This document shows, in pieces, positions 34,228 through 41,869 of a stretch of DNA of 42,986 nucleotides. The DNA comes from Heliophilum fasciatum (GTDB taxonomy: Bacteria; Bacillota; Desulfitobacteriia; Heliobacteriales; Heliobacteriaceae): NCBI RefSeq assembly GCF_004341395.1, contig NZ_SLXT01000024.1, positions 1-42,986 of the forward strand, written 5' to 3'. Below the pieces are notes generated by a model. That model had not been told where the DNA came from. It saw nothing but the letters and a program-made list of their open reading frames with translations, and ran no database searches. The first letter of the stretch is position 1, and each line of letters opens with the position of its first letter. A program made the translations under genes and the position numbers.

Positions 34228-34911
34228 CTAGAATTTTAAACGATACACAACAGAAACTTTCACCACTTCAGGAGACGTTACTTTTCCCTGTTCGGAAGTA
34301 ATTTCCGTCACGGAAACGGTATCACCAATCTCTCTTCCCATGGTCACGGCGATTACCCCGGCCCGTGCGCGTGCATCATCCATGGCCGCCTTAAACGCTT
34401 GTTTACGTGACTCCCCATCAATCATATCCATGTATTGAGTATCGATGATCTGATTGGCCCCGGCCCGCAATAGGGTTTTAATAATATCTGTTTCGGAATT
34501 AGGATTCCAGTTATTGATTTCGAACTGCGTTGTTGCCAAATACCCTTGATTTACGCTTCCCTCCCACTGGGCTTGTATCGTATGGTTAATCTGGCGAATC
34601 ATCATCTCCGATATTCCCTGATTGGTAAGAGCTGTACGCATTTTGTCCGCTTGTTTTTGAATTTGTGTTTCCGCTTCCAATGCCGACCAAGCTGTTTGCT
34701 GAATCCCAAAGCGAACACGCAAATGGTTTGTCGATGCCTGTACCTTGCTTTCACCGGTTACCGTAATTTGAATATCGCGAGGATCAAAAGCAATGGCTGT
34801 ATCCAACGGTGGCGGCGGTACGCGATGGGTAGACAGGTAAAAAGCGGTCATCAAAATAACACCTAAAAACACAGCCACGACTTTGTTGGCTGCTGAAAAA
34901 TTACGAAGCAT
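34228..34911 (-). CDS. SIMPL-domain (DUF541) exported protein
   Basis: The 227-residue product has an N-terminal signal anchor (residues 9-27, NKVVAVFLGVILMTAFYLS) and then a SIMPL domain: ITVTGESKVQAS, RFGIQQTAW, TNQGISEMMIRQINHTIQAQ and AFKAAMDDARARAGVIAVTM. SIMPL proteins lie on the outer side of the membrane; the family includes BP26 and YggE, linked to oxidative stress, but its reaction is unknown. AAGGAGG before the ATG supports the start. It is a single gene, divergent from the next. Confidence 0.85.
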   Translation of the reverse strand: MLRNFSAANKVVAVFLGVILMTAFYLSTHRVPPPPLDTAIAFDPRDIQITVTGESKVQASTNHLRVRFGIQQTAWSALEAETQIQKQADKMRTALTNQGISEMMIRQINHTIQAQWEGSVNQGYLATTQFEINNWNPNSETDIIKTLLRAGANQIIDTQYMDMIDGESRKQAFKAAMDDARARAGVIAVTMGREIGDTVSVTEITSEQGKVTSPEVVKVSVVYRLKF

Positions 34912-34992
34912 GCTTCAGCCTCCTTGGAATATAGAAAAGACGTCTTAAATTGCTTGCACGCTGAATAAAGTGGTGACAAGGAGGGAAATCGC

Positions 34993-35382
34993 ATGACAAA
35001 CAAAGAAGATCAAAGTTCTATTACTTTGTTGCCCCTCGTCTGGGGAGTCAGTCAAGCAGTTGCTTTATCGTTAGTGATTACAGCACTTGTGGGAACCGTT
35101 TATTACTTTACCAATGTAAGTGAGCCAGGAATGAACATGATGGTGCTCGGCGGTTTTGGCCTTTGTGCCAGTTGGGCCGGTTGGTCAGCAGCTCGCCGCA
35201 GCAGTTCCAAAAGTATTATTTATGGCATTATGGCTGGCGTGCTTTTTTTCGTGATTACTTGGTTGCTTGGGTGGATCGTGTCTGCACCAACCTTAGCAGC
35301 AACTGCTTGGTGGAAAAAAATGATTTACGCTGTTGTCGGCAGTAGTTTAGGGAGCGTCGTCAGTGTTATAGGGAAAGATTAA
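34993..35382 (+). CDS. TIGR04086/DUF3792-type small membrane protein
   Basis: The 129-residue protein has four membrane helices (about 12-38, 44-66, 76-98 and 105-125), separated by short glycine-rich turns such as MMVLGGFGLCASWAGWSAAR. The pattern fits the TIGR04086 family, which is common in spore-forming Bacillota and has no assigned function. AAGGAGGG lies before ATG 34993. The gene is divergent from the SIMPL gene and is followed by a strong terminator. Confidence 0.75.
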   Translation: MTNKEDQSSITLLPLVWGVSQAVALSLVITALVGTVYYFTNVSEPGMNMMVLGGFGLCASWAGWSAARRSSSKSIIYGIMAGVLFFVITWLLGWIVSAPTLAATAWWKKMIYAVVGSSLGSVVSVIGKD

Positions 35383-35413
35383 GTTAAGGATAATAATAGC
35401 ATAGGCAAAATTA

Positions 35414-35452
35414 AAAAGCCAACGGGAAGCTGAGCAATCCCCGTTGGCTTTT
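35414..35452 (+). terminator. Terminator between the TIGR04086 gene and spoVM
   Basis: AAAAGCCAACGGG and CCCGTTGGCTTTT pair perfectly around a loop of about 13 bases. T runs occur on both sides, so it may also end the spoVM transcript. Confidence 0.9.
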
Positions 35453-35460
35453 AGCAACTG

Positions 35461-35526
35461 CTATTTCCATACTTTTAAAAAAAGAGAGCGAAGAAATTTA
35501 GGAAGTCGTACATAATAGACTTTCAT
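35461..35526 (-). CDS. spoVM: Stage V sporulation protein M (SpoVM), 21 residues
   Basis: A perfect AAAGGAG precedes ATG 35524-35526 and a 21-codon frame, MKVYYVRLPKFLRSLFLKVW then K. The M-K-x-Y-x-x-(R/K)-L-P-K-F-L pattern is that of SpoVM of Bacillus, an amphipathic helix that recognises the curved forespore membrane and anchors the spore coat protein SpoIVA. Prolines and leucines of the family core are all kept; the tail is a few residues shorter than in Bacillus (26). It lies at the end of the ahcY-to-plsY-like set of minus-strand genes. It is far too short for usual gene calls. Confidence 0.88.
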   Translation of the reverse strand: MKVYYVRLPKFLRSLFLKVWK

Positions 35527-35569
35527 GCGTTTCACTCCTTTACTGTTTTTTTGTTGTGCTCCTCTTTCC

Positions 35570-36145
35570 TTATTCTATTTCTGCCGGACGGTGAATGTGC
35601 CTGCAGAATTTTCGGTTTTGCCCCATCTGCAGACCAAGGCACCCTGCAAGAACCAAAAGTGCTGCCGATGAATAGCCAAGGAGTGCTGCTGTAACTGCAG
35701 TAACGGCCAAAGCGGCAGTGGCACTGATCCATTGTCTCTTCGTCAAAATAAACAGCGCACAGGCGGTTGCCAAAGAAAGTTGTCCGAGCACAGGCACAAA
35801 AAAAACGATATATCCTGTCCAAGCAAGCCAGAGATCACTGTTATGTCCACCCAATACCGGTGACAAGCGATGGCCAAGGCTAAGCCAAAATAATCCCCAC
35901 CAGATCACCGGATCATCCAGTGCGCATAGTTCAGCTCCGTGAGCCAGCAAGCAACCTTTGGACAATTCACCAAGCAAGGCCAAGAAGAACGCTTCCGGTT
36001 CCGCTAAACGAAGTAATTTAACCGGTCCAATGGAACCTGGGCCATAATCACCAGCATGAATTCCATAAAAGATTCGGCCAATCCAGTACGTCACGGGTAA
36101 GGCTCCGATTAAAAAAGCACAAAGAAAAAAAAATAAGGCGGGCAT
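35570..36145 (-). CDS. PlsY-like membrane protein with degenerate active site
   Basis: The 191-residue protein has the PlsY topology: about five to six helices and a start FLCAFLIGALPVTYWIGRIF. In PlsY, which makes lysophosphatidate from acyl-phosphate and glycerol-3-phosphate, motif 1 is G-S-G-N-x-G-A-T-N; here it is GPGSIGPVKLLRL. Motif 2 (G-H-x-F/W-S-x-F-x-x-F-x-G-G-K-G-x-A-T) appears as GHRLSPVLGGHNSDLWLAW without the G-G-K-G. The catalytic residues are thus mostly missing, so it is probably a non-catalytic paralogue with another role. AGGGAGAG precedes the ATG. It sits between spoVM and a zinc-finger gene, so a sporulation role is possible. Confidence 0.7.
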   Translation of the reverse strand: MPALFFFLCAFLIGALPVTYWIGRIFYGIHAGDYGPGSIGPVKLLRLAEPEAFFLALLGELSKGCLLAHGAELCALDDPVIWWGLFWLSLGHRLSPVLGGHNSDLWLAWTGYIVFFVPVLGQLSLATACALFILTKRQWISATAALAVTAVTAALLGYSSAALLVLAGCLGLQMGQNRKFCRHIHRPAEIE

Positions 36146-36213
36146 AGCATCTCTCCCTTTTCCCGAGGGTAGTAATGTCTATGCTTCCGCCTTATGGTCT
36201 ATGCTTCCAGCAA

Positions 36214-36417
36214 CTAAAGCTCTTCAATCGGTACTTGAGTACACCGATCCATGCCCACACGACAAGCAATACAAACAAAGCGACCGCAAACCTTACAGAC
36301 AATCATGTTGATCTGTTTTTTTTCCATGCAATCATAACAGTACATCGAGTCACAATGTCCGCAGACCACTCCTTGCGTGTCTTTCGCCCCACACGATTCA
36401 CAATAGGGAATACGCAC
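36214..36417 (-). CDS. Zinc-finger protein with four C-x2-C knuckles
   Basis: The 67-residue product starts at the GTG 36415-36417 after a perfect GGAGGTGA. It reads YCESCGAKDTQGVVCGHCDS, then MYCYDCMEKKQINMIVCKVC and RFVCIACRVGMDRC. The five or more C-x2-C pairs could hold two to three zinc ions in treble-clef or RING-like form. No family name was recognised. It lies between pssA and the PlsY-like gene on the same strand. Confidence 0.7.
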   Translation of the reverse strand: MRIPYCESCGAKDTQGVVCGHCDSMYCYDCMEKKQINMIVCKVCGRFVCIACRVGMDRCTQVPIEEL

Positions 36418-36470
36418 AGATCGTTCACCTCCGGATGTATATAAAGCGAGCTTCCGGTTAAACTAGTACC

Positions 36471-36535
36471 AAGGAAGTTCCTGCCGGCGAGATGGTTCCT
36501 TTCCGGCTAGCTTAACCAGCGAAGAGAACTTCCTT
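36471..36535. repeat. Large hairpin between pssA and the zinc-finger gene
   Basis: AAGGAAGTTC and GAACTTCCTT pair perfectly and enclose a second pair GCCGG/CCGGC. The minus-strand copy, which lies between two minus-strand genes, lacks a T run, so it looks more like an RNA structure in the leader of the zinc-finger gene than a terminator. Confidence 0.5.
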
Positions 36536-36551
36536 TTTACTTTCTCCAAAA

Positions 36552-37061
36552 TCAAAGCTTTGGCACTTTAATGTTCGAGACCATAAAGGCGGCAAGACCA
36601 AGCATCATCGACGGAAAAATTAACTGGGGCAACCGGTGGCTAAATAACGTAAGGATAACCATTAACGGTCCAGCTGCAGTGATAGGAATCCCCATAAAAT
36701 ATGTTGTAATATTAAGCACATTAAAGCGAGCAAGTCGAATCGCTCCACACAAAACAAAAATGATCGCGACGGCAAGACCCCAGATGGCATAGGGTTCTTT
36801 CATCTGGGCTTGATAGACGAGTAGTGCCGGTGCTACGCCAAAGGAAACCAAATCCGACAAAGAATCGAGTTCTTTGCCAAAAAGCGAAGAGACATCAAGC
36901 TTACGGGCAACTTTTCCATCCATCGCGTCAAGCACCATGGCAAAGAGAATCCAGATGGCAGCATTATAGAAATCATGCTCCATCGTGCTAATCAAAGAAA
37001 GGACACCCAACATTAAGTTGGCCAATGTGAAAATACTTGGTATAGCTGCCTTTGGATTCAT
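36552..37061 (-). CDS. pssA: CDP-diacylglycerol-serine O-phosphatidyltransferase
   Basis: PssA makes phosphatidylserine from CDP-diacylglycerol and serine. The 169-residue protein has six or so membrane helices and the CDP-alcohol phosphotransferase signature D-G-x2-A-R-x8-G-x3-D-x3-D in DAMDGKVARKLDVSSLFGKE then LDSLSD. The family's first helix FTLANLMLGVLSLI is also present. GGAGGTATGT before the ATG fixes the start. The length is typical of Gram-positive enzymes. A phosphatidylserine decarboxylase gene is not in the window. Confidence 0.9.
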   Translation of the reverse strand: MNPKAAIPSIFTLANLMLGVLSLISTMEHDFYNAAIWILFAMVLDAMDGKVARKLDVSSLFGKELDSLSDLVSFGVAPALLVYQAQMKEPYAIWGLAVAIIFVLCGAIRLARFNVLNITTYFMGIPITAAGPLMVILTLFSHRLPQLIFPSMMLGLAAFMVSNIKVPKL

Positions 37062-37114
37062 ACATACCTCCGCATCATCGCATCATCATTGTTATCTCAT
37101 TGTATCATTTTTCA

Positions 37115-37420
37115 TTACATGACAAAAGCACAAACCTGCCATTCCGCTAATGATACTTCCCAAGTATAGTAAATCACCTGCCAAGGCTGTTTTGCGATAA
37201 GGCTTTGGATGCGCGGCACATCTTCCAAAAAGATCCGTAAAGCAATCCCACAACCGGCCCGTAAGGATGGAGGCAAAGGCACAACCAAACAGGGAATCTG
37301 CTCTTCGATCAGCAAATATTCCGCAGCGATTGCTTCTTGATAAGATGCAAAGGTGATAATCGGACACATCGCGTTTTTCCATAAACGCTTTTTTGCTTCT
37401 TCCATAAGTGATAACCCCAT
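37115..37420 (-). CDS. DUF3343 protein (putative Se/S carrier-like)
   Basis: The 101-residue product has the DUF3343 pattern: ITFASYQEAIAAEYLLIEEQ, then PCLVVPLPPSLRAGCGIALR with the conserved cysteine and C-G-x-A-x-R. The family is small and soluble, suggested to carry sulfur or selenium, though without firm proof; it often accompanies selenium or molybdenum genes, which are not seen here. Start is uncertain: ATG 37420 has no ribosome binding site and abuts a hairpin, ATG 37405 has GGGG nine bases upstream. It follows ahcY on the same strand. Confidence 0.75.
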   Translation of the reverse strand: MGLSLMEEAKKRLWKNAMCPIITFASYQEAIAAEYLLIEEQIPCLVVPLPPSLRAGCGIALRIFLEDVPRIQSLIAKQPWQVIYYTWEVSLAEWQVCAFVM

Positions 37421-37425
37421 TAATT

Positions 37426-37463
37426 AACCAGGAAAGGTCGTCCATCGACGACCTTTCCTGGTT
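37426..37463 (-). terminator. Perfect hairpin after ahcY
   Basis: Seventeen-base perfect arms (AACCAGGAAAGGTCGTC) with a four-base loop lie ten bases after the ahcY stop and six bases before an ATG of the DUF3343 gene. There is no T run, so it may be an RNA processing or stability hairpin or a weak terminator. Confidence 0.65.
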
Positions 37464-37472
37464 GTACGCTAC

Positions 37473-38720
37473 TTATTCTTGCCAACTGCTCAGGTAATGA
37501 ATTTGTTCTTCTGTAAGTTGATCCATGGAAACTCCGAGCGCTGCGAGACGGAACTGGGCCACTTTGCGATCGATATCTTCCGGTACCGAATAGACCTTTG
37601 GTTCTAACGTATCCCGATGAGTAAAAACATATTCCAAGGACATCGCTTGAAGTGCAAAGGTCAGATCCATAACCTCCGCAGGATGACCATCGCCGGCAGC
37701 CAGATTGACGAGACGGCCTTCGCCTAAGAGATAGACACGTCGACCATCGGCGAATGTATACTCCTCAACATTATTACGAGCTTTCTTTACACTTGTGGCC
37801 ATGGCCCGCAAATCATTTTTATTGACTTCTACGTCAAAATGCCCTGCATTCGAAAGAATCGCTTTATCTTTGATCACTTCGTAATGTTCGCGCCGGATGA
37901 TATCGCGGTTTCCTGTAACAGTAATATAGATATCACCGATTTTAGCCGCTTCCACCATCGGCATAACTTCAAAGCCATCCATCAACGCTTCATTGGCTTT
38001 GATCGGATCGATTTCCGTAACCACCACACGGGCCCCTAATCCTTTCGCCCGCGCTGCTACGCCTTTACCACACCAACCATAGCCGGCTACAACTACAACT
38101 TTACCAGCGACCACCAAATTGGTTGTCCGCATAATCGCATCCCATGTCGATTGGCCTGTACCATAACGATTGTCAAAAAGATACTTCATTTGGGCATCGT
38201 TAACGGCCATCATGGGAAAGAGCAACCGACCTTCCTTCGCCAATGCCCGTAAGCGTAAAATACCTGTGGTTGTTTCCTCGGCACCACCAATGATCTGTCG
38301 GGCTTGCTCCGGTCGTTCTGCATGTAAGGTCGCAACCAGATCGCCACCGTCATCAATCAAAATATCAGGCTGAAAATCGAGAGCTCGATTGAGATGCATT
38401 TTATATTCGGCATCGGTGGCCCCGTACCATGCAAACGCCTTTACACCGTTAGCCACTAAAGCAGCTACCACATCATCTTGTGTCGATAAGGGATTGGAAC
38501 CACAAACGGCCACTTCAGCACCGGCAAGCTGCATCGTTAATGCAAGATAGGCTGTTTTGGCCTCCAAATGCAAACAAATGACTACGCGTTTACCGGCGAG
38601 AGGCTTACGTTTTTCGAAGTCTTGGCGCAATTGATTCAGGATCGGCATGTGTTGAGCCACCCAATCAATTTTCATCTGCCCCTGTGGCGCTAACTGAATA
38701 TCTCGAATCATCGAGTCCAT
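37473..38720 (-). CDS. ahcY: Adenosylhomocysteinase
   Basis: AhcY splits S-adenosylhomocysteine into adenosine and homocysteine, using bound NAD, and so keeps methylation going. The 415-residue protein shows IRDIQLAPQGQMKIDWVAQH, HLEAKTAYLALTMQLAGAEV, the catalytic region FDNRYGTGQSTWDAIMRTTN and the NAD motif VVVAGYGWCGKGVAARAKG. The C-terminal part reads EVMDLTFALQAMSLEYV. It is of the shorter type without the 40-residue insert. GGGGAG precedes the ATG. It follows the LCP gene by 14 bases and precedes the DUF3343 gene. Confidence 0.93.
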   Translation of the reverse strand: MDSMIRDIQLAPQGQMKIDWVAQHMPILNQLRQDFEKRKPLAGKRVVICLHLEAKTAYLALTMQLAGAEVAVCGSNPLSTQDDVVAALVANGVKAFAWYGATDAEYKMHLNRALDFQPDILIDDGGDLVATLHAERPEQARQIIGGAEETTTGILRLRALAKEGRLLFPMMAVNDAQMKYLFDNRYGTGQSTWDAIMRTTNLVVAGKVVVVAGYGWCGKGVAARAKGLGARVVVTEIDPIKANEALMDGFEVMPMVEAAKIGDIYITVTGNRDIIRREHYEVIKDKAILSNAGHFDVEVNKNDLRAMATSVKKARNNVEEYTFADGRRVYLLGEGRLVNLAAGDGHPAEVMDLTFALQAMSLEYVFTHRDTLEPKVYSVPEDIDRKVAQFRLAALGVSMDQLTEEQIHYLSSWQE

Positions 38721-38734
38721 GATAACTCCCCTTT

Positions 38735-40087
38735 TTATTTTTTTTCTATGTCATTCGGTGTATTCCCAGTCGTCTCAAGATGATTACCATCTTGACTTGG
38801 GGCACCTGGAATGATTCTTCCGGAAGCACGTGGATCAAGCAACGTTGATTGTTGAACCTCATGTTCTGTTTCCTTAATTTTCGTAGTATCCGAAGAAGAA
38901 GTTTGACCGTTGAAAGATGATGTTGTACTCCGGTTATCCTCTGGCGTCTTCGATATCTCCGGAGTTTTTCTTGCAGGATCTATCTCGTTCAACGAATTCG
39001 TTGTTTTATCAACAGAATCGATAGCTTGGCCAAATTCTGTGGCCTTATTAGCATCTGCTGTTTGGTTAATTTGATCGGATGTACCGTCTTGTTCGGCAGG
39101 CTTGGCTACTTCTTCCTTGTTCTTAACCAATGAACGATCACTTTGCACAAGAATTGATTCATCAATCAGAGGAATATCGGTTTGACCACCGAAGAATTGG
39201 CTCACCGCTAAGGGAATCCGCGTTGGTTGTACATACCAATAACTTATTCCATGTAATGTGACAAAATTTCCCGGCAAAGTATGCACCAAGAGATGTTCGT
39301 TAGAAAAGTTACTGAATGCCATCGTCAACGCGAGGAGATCACCTGCATCAAAATTGGTTTCCACAGTTTTCGCCAATTGCGGTATTAACGCCGGTAACTT
39401 CCATACCGTATTCACACGAAAAGCTTGTGTAGCCAAGGCCTGTAAAAATTTTTGTTGTCGCTGTGTGCGACTGATGTCACCCAATTCATCCGAACGGAAA
39501 CGTACGTATTGTAACGCCTGTTCTCCATTCAAGCGTTGCTTACCTTTTTTTAGGTTGATGAAATCCCCAGGATCGCCTTCATTATGATACATATTTTTTT
39601 CGACATCAATCTCAATGCCGCCTAACGTATCAACAATTTCTTTAAAACCATCAAAATTGGTTTTCATATAAAAGTTAATTTGTTGGCCCGTTAGTTGTTC
39701 AACGGTTTTGATGGTAAGCGGTATCCCGCCATGCATATGGGCAGCGTTGATCTTATCTACCCCATGTCCATCGATCATGACCCTTGTATCGCGAGGAATC
39801 GAAAGCAAATAGGCCATTTGTGCTTGTTTATCAACATTAGCTAAAATCAGTGAATCAGTGCGAGCATCCGTTTCTCCTGGACGGGCATCAACAGCCATTA
39901 ACAAAATATTAAAGCGGCTTTTATCAGCTAATGGCGATAAGTGTTCATCCCTTTCAGGGGCAGTATCCCAGTTCGTGCTCAACCACGAATAGACGCCGGT
40001 CGATGTCAGGTACATAAATAGAAGAACAACTACACCAAAGAGTAACGTTTTCAACGGTTGTTCACGCCATGGGGGCAAGTGCCTCAC
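38735..40087 (-). CDS. LCP (LytR-CpsA-Psr) cell-wall ligase
   Basis: LCP enzymes transfer teichoic acid or other glycopolymers from lipid carriers to peptidoglycan. The 450-residue protein has one N-terminal membrane helix (about 12-36), the LCP domain at about 55-290 with FNILLMAVDARPGETDARTD, LLSIPRDTRVMIDGHGVDKI, and the arginines in QYVRFRSDELGDISRTQRQQ. It ends with a long Ser/Thr/Asn/Gln-rich tail (about 315-450) that is probably disordered in the wall. The GTG start at 40085-40087 follows AGAGGC. It lies between glnA and ahcY. Confidence 0.87.
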   Translation of the reverse strand: MRHLPPWREQPLKTLLFGVVVLLFMYLTSTGVYSWLSTNWDTAPERDEHLSPLADKSRFNILLMAVDARPGETDARTDSLILANVDKQAQMAYLLSIPRDTRVMIDGHGVDKINAAHMHGGIPLTIKTVEQLTGQQINFYMKTNFDGFKEIVDTLGGIEIDVEKNMYHNEGDPGDFINLKKGKQRLNGEQALQYVRFRSDELGDISRTQRQQKFLQALATQAFRVNTVWKLPALIPQLAKTVETNFDAGDLLALTMAFSNFSNEHLLVHTLPGNFVTLHGISYWYVQPTRIPLAVSQFFGGQTDIPLIDESILVQSDRSLVKNKEEVAKPAEQDGTSDQINQTADANKATEFGQAIDSVDKTTNSLNEIDPARKTPEISKTPEDNRSTTSSFNGQTSSSDTTKIKETEHEVQQSTLLDPRASGRIIPGAPSQDGNHLETTGNTPNDIEKK

Positions 40088-40160
40088 CTCAGCCTCTTAT
40101 CTTCCTAGCCATTATAAAGGTTTGTACGATACAACGCAAGAAATGTGCCTTATGAATGAA

Positions 40161-40192
40161 AAAGGCCCGTCCTCCAACAGGAGCAACGGGCC
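40161..40192 (-). terminator. Terminator of glnA
   Basis: The arms GGCCCGT and ACGGGCC, with an inner CTCCTGTTGGAG hairpin, are followed on the minus strand by TTTTTCATT. It lies 18 bases after the glnA stop. Confidence 0.88.
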
Positions 40193-40209
40193 ATCCATGT
40201 ATCTTGGGC

Positions 40210-41538
40210 TTAGTACTTGACGAGGTACTCGTCGAGTTCCCATTGGTGAACGGAGATCCGGAAAGAATCCCATTCTTCCCGCTTGGCGCTGGTGTAACGC
40301 TCGGCTACGTGTTCGCCCAACGCCTCTTTGACAATTTCGTTCTTTTCCAGTTCCTCAATCGCTTCGATCAAGCTGGACGGTAAGTTATCGATGCCTTTTT
40401 CGGCACGACGAGCAGCATCCATGTGGTAGATGTTTTCATCGGTCGGTGCAGGCGGATTAATTTGATTTTTGATACCGTCTAAGCCGGCTTTGAGGCAAAC
40501 AGCCAGTGACAAGTACGGGTTGCATGAGGGATCGGGACTACGCAGTTCAACACGGGTAGAAGCACCGCGTTTTGCAGGAATACGAATCAAAGGACTGCGG
40601 TTGGAGCAAGACCATGCAATGTAGCAAGGTGCTTCGTAACCCGGTACAAGACGTTTGTAAGAGTTGACAGTGGGGTTCGTGATGGCTGCAAAGGAACGAA
40701 CGTGTTTCAAGAGACCACCAATGTAGTATTTTGCTTCTTGGCTTAGTTGATCTTCTGTCGAAGGATCATAAAAGGCGTTGCTTCCATCCTTAAACAGCGA
40801 CATGTTGGTGTGCATACCGGAACCGGCAATTCCGAAAATTGGCTTCGGCATGAAGGTCGCATGCAGACCATGACGTTGGGCGATCGTACGAACGACGAAC
40901 TTAAAGGTCATAATTTTATCAGCTACGTCAAGAGCATTGGAGTATTTGAAGTCAATTTCGTGCTGGCCGGCAGCCACTTCATGGTGCGAAGCTTCGATTT
41001 CAAAGCCCATTTGTTCCAGCGTCATGACCATATCCCGGCGAGCATTTTCACCGAGGTCGATCGGTGTCATATCGAAGTAACCGGCTTTGTCATGAGTGAT
41101 CGTGGTGGCTTTGCCTTCCGCATCGGTTAAGAAAAGGAAGAATTCCAATTCCGGACCAACATACATGGTATAACCCATGTCTTCAGCTTCTTTGATTGCT
41201 CGCTTCAGGACATTGCGAGGGTCTCCTTCAAAAGGTGTGCCATCGGGATTATAGATATCACAGATCAGTCGAGCCACAGCGCCATCTTGCGGACGCCAGG
41301 GGAAGATAACAAAGGTATCCGGATCGGGACGTAGATACATATCAGACTCTTCAATGCGTGCAAAACCGTCAATGGAGGAACCGTCAAACATCATTTCACC
41401 ATTTAACGCTTTTTCCAGTTGCTCTACCGGCAAAGATACGTTTTTAAGTATACCGAAAATATCAGTGAATTGCAGACGAACAAATTTTACGTCGTGCTCA
41501 CGAGCTAAACGCAGCACATCTTCTTTGGTTTTGGCCAT
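40210..41538 (-). CDS. glnA: Glutamine synthetase type I (alpha)
   Basis: This enzyme joins ammonia to glutamate using ATP. The 442-residue protein is of the GSI-alpha kind: [20 protein letters not shown] with the feedback arginine, [54 protein letters not shown] with the flap glutamate, and [20 protein letters not shown]. The adenylylation loop of the beta type is absent, so control must be by feedback and at the RNA level. ATG 41538 was chosen; AGGAGG lies twelve bases upstream and directly before an alternative TTG at 41550. No glnR gene accompanies it, unlike in Bacillus. Confidence 0.95.
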   Translation of the reverse strand: MAKTKEDVLRLAREHDVKFVRLQFTDIFGILKNVSLPVEQLEKALNGEMMFDGSSIDGFARIEESDMYLRPDPDTFVIFPWRPQDGAVARLICDIYNPDGTPFEGDPRNVLKRAIKEAEDMGYTMYVGPELEFFLFLTDAEGKATTITHDKAGYFDMTPIDLGENARRDMVMTLEQMGFEIEASHHEVAAGQHEIDFKYSNALDVADKIMTFKFVVRTIAQRHGLHATFMPKPIFGIAGSGMHTNMSLFKDGSNAFYDPSTEDQLSQEAKYYIGGLLKHVRSFAAITNPTVNSYKRLVPGYEAPCYIAWSCSNRSPLIRIPAKRGASTRVELRSPDPSCNPYLSLAVCLKAGLDGIKNQINPPAPTDENIYHMDAARRAEKGIDNLPSSLIEAIEELEKNEIVKEALGEHVAERYTSAKREEWDSFRISVHQWELDEYLVKY

Positions 41539-41578
41539 GTTTTGATCCAACCTCCTGAATATTTTATCTTATTTTGAC

Positions 41579-41665
41579 AAAAAAAAGACGCCTTTATCCT
41601 TTGTATTACCACTAGATAAAGGCGCCTTTGCCTCTTGGTAAGCAGTTACACCGTCGTAACCGCTT
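41579..41665 (-). promoter_or_regulatory. glnA leader with ANTAR-type dual hairpins and terminator
   Basis: On the minus strand the leader forms P1 (AAGCGGTTAC, hexaloop GACGGT, GTAACTGCTT), a four-base gap, then P2 (AGAGGC, hexaloop AAAGGC, GCCTTT). P2 shares its 3' arm with a terminator GGCGCCTTTATC/GATAAAGGCGTC followed by eight T residues. The P2 loop has A at position 1 and G at position 4, as ANTAR proteins require; P1 keeps only G4. P2 and the terminator exclude each other, so binding of an ANTAR regulator would allow glnA transcription. The terminator ends 41 bases before the glnA start. Confidence 0.65.
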
Positions 41666-41679
41666 ATTCAATTGCCTTC

Positions 41680-41708
41680 ATTATACTCATGTCAGTAGAA
41701 ACTGGCAA
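41680..41708 (-). promoter_or_regulatory. Sigma-A promoter of glnA
   Basis: TTGCCA and TATAAT on the minus strand are exactly 17 bases apart. Transcription should begin near 41673, a few bases before hairpin P1, so the leader consists almost entirely of the antitermination element. Confidence 0.8.
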
Positions 41709-41869
41709 GAGTCTTCTTCGTAAGAGAACTCGTTTTTTTAAGGATTTTTAGCGCAAGTAAAATTTTCAAAAATACGCATAAAATTGCTTGGCCATTGGCA
41801 CTCTACTTTTATTATATGCTGAATTATGTTGAGAATATGTCGGTAAAAGTTTGGAAAGGAGTTACCGGA

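Noticed and set aside
41579-41665. T-box or glutamine riboswitch before glnA
   Set aside because: The T-box sequence and specifier stem are absent and the leader is too short; the two six-base loops fit ANTAR targets better.
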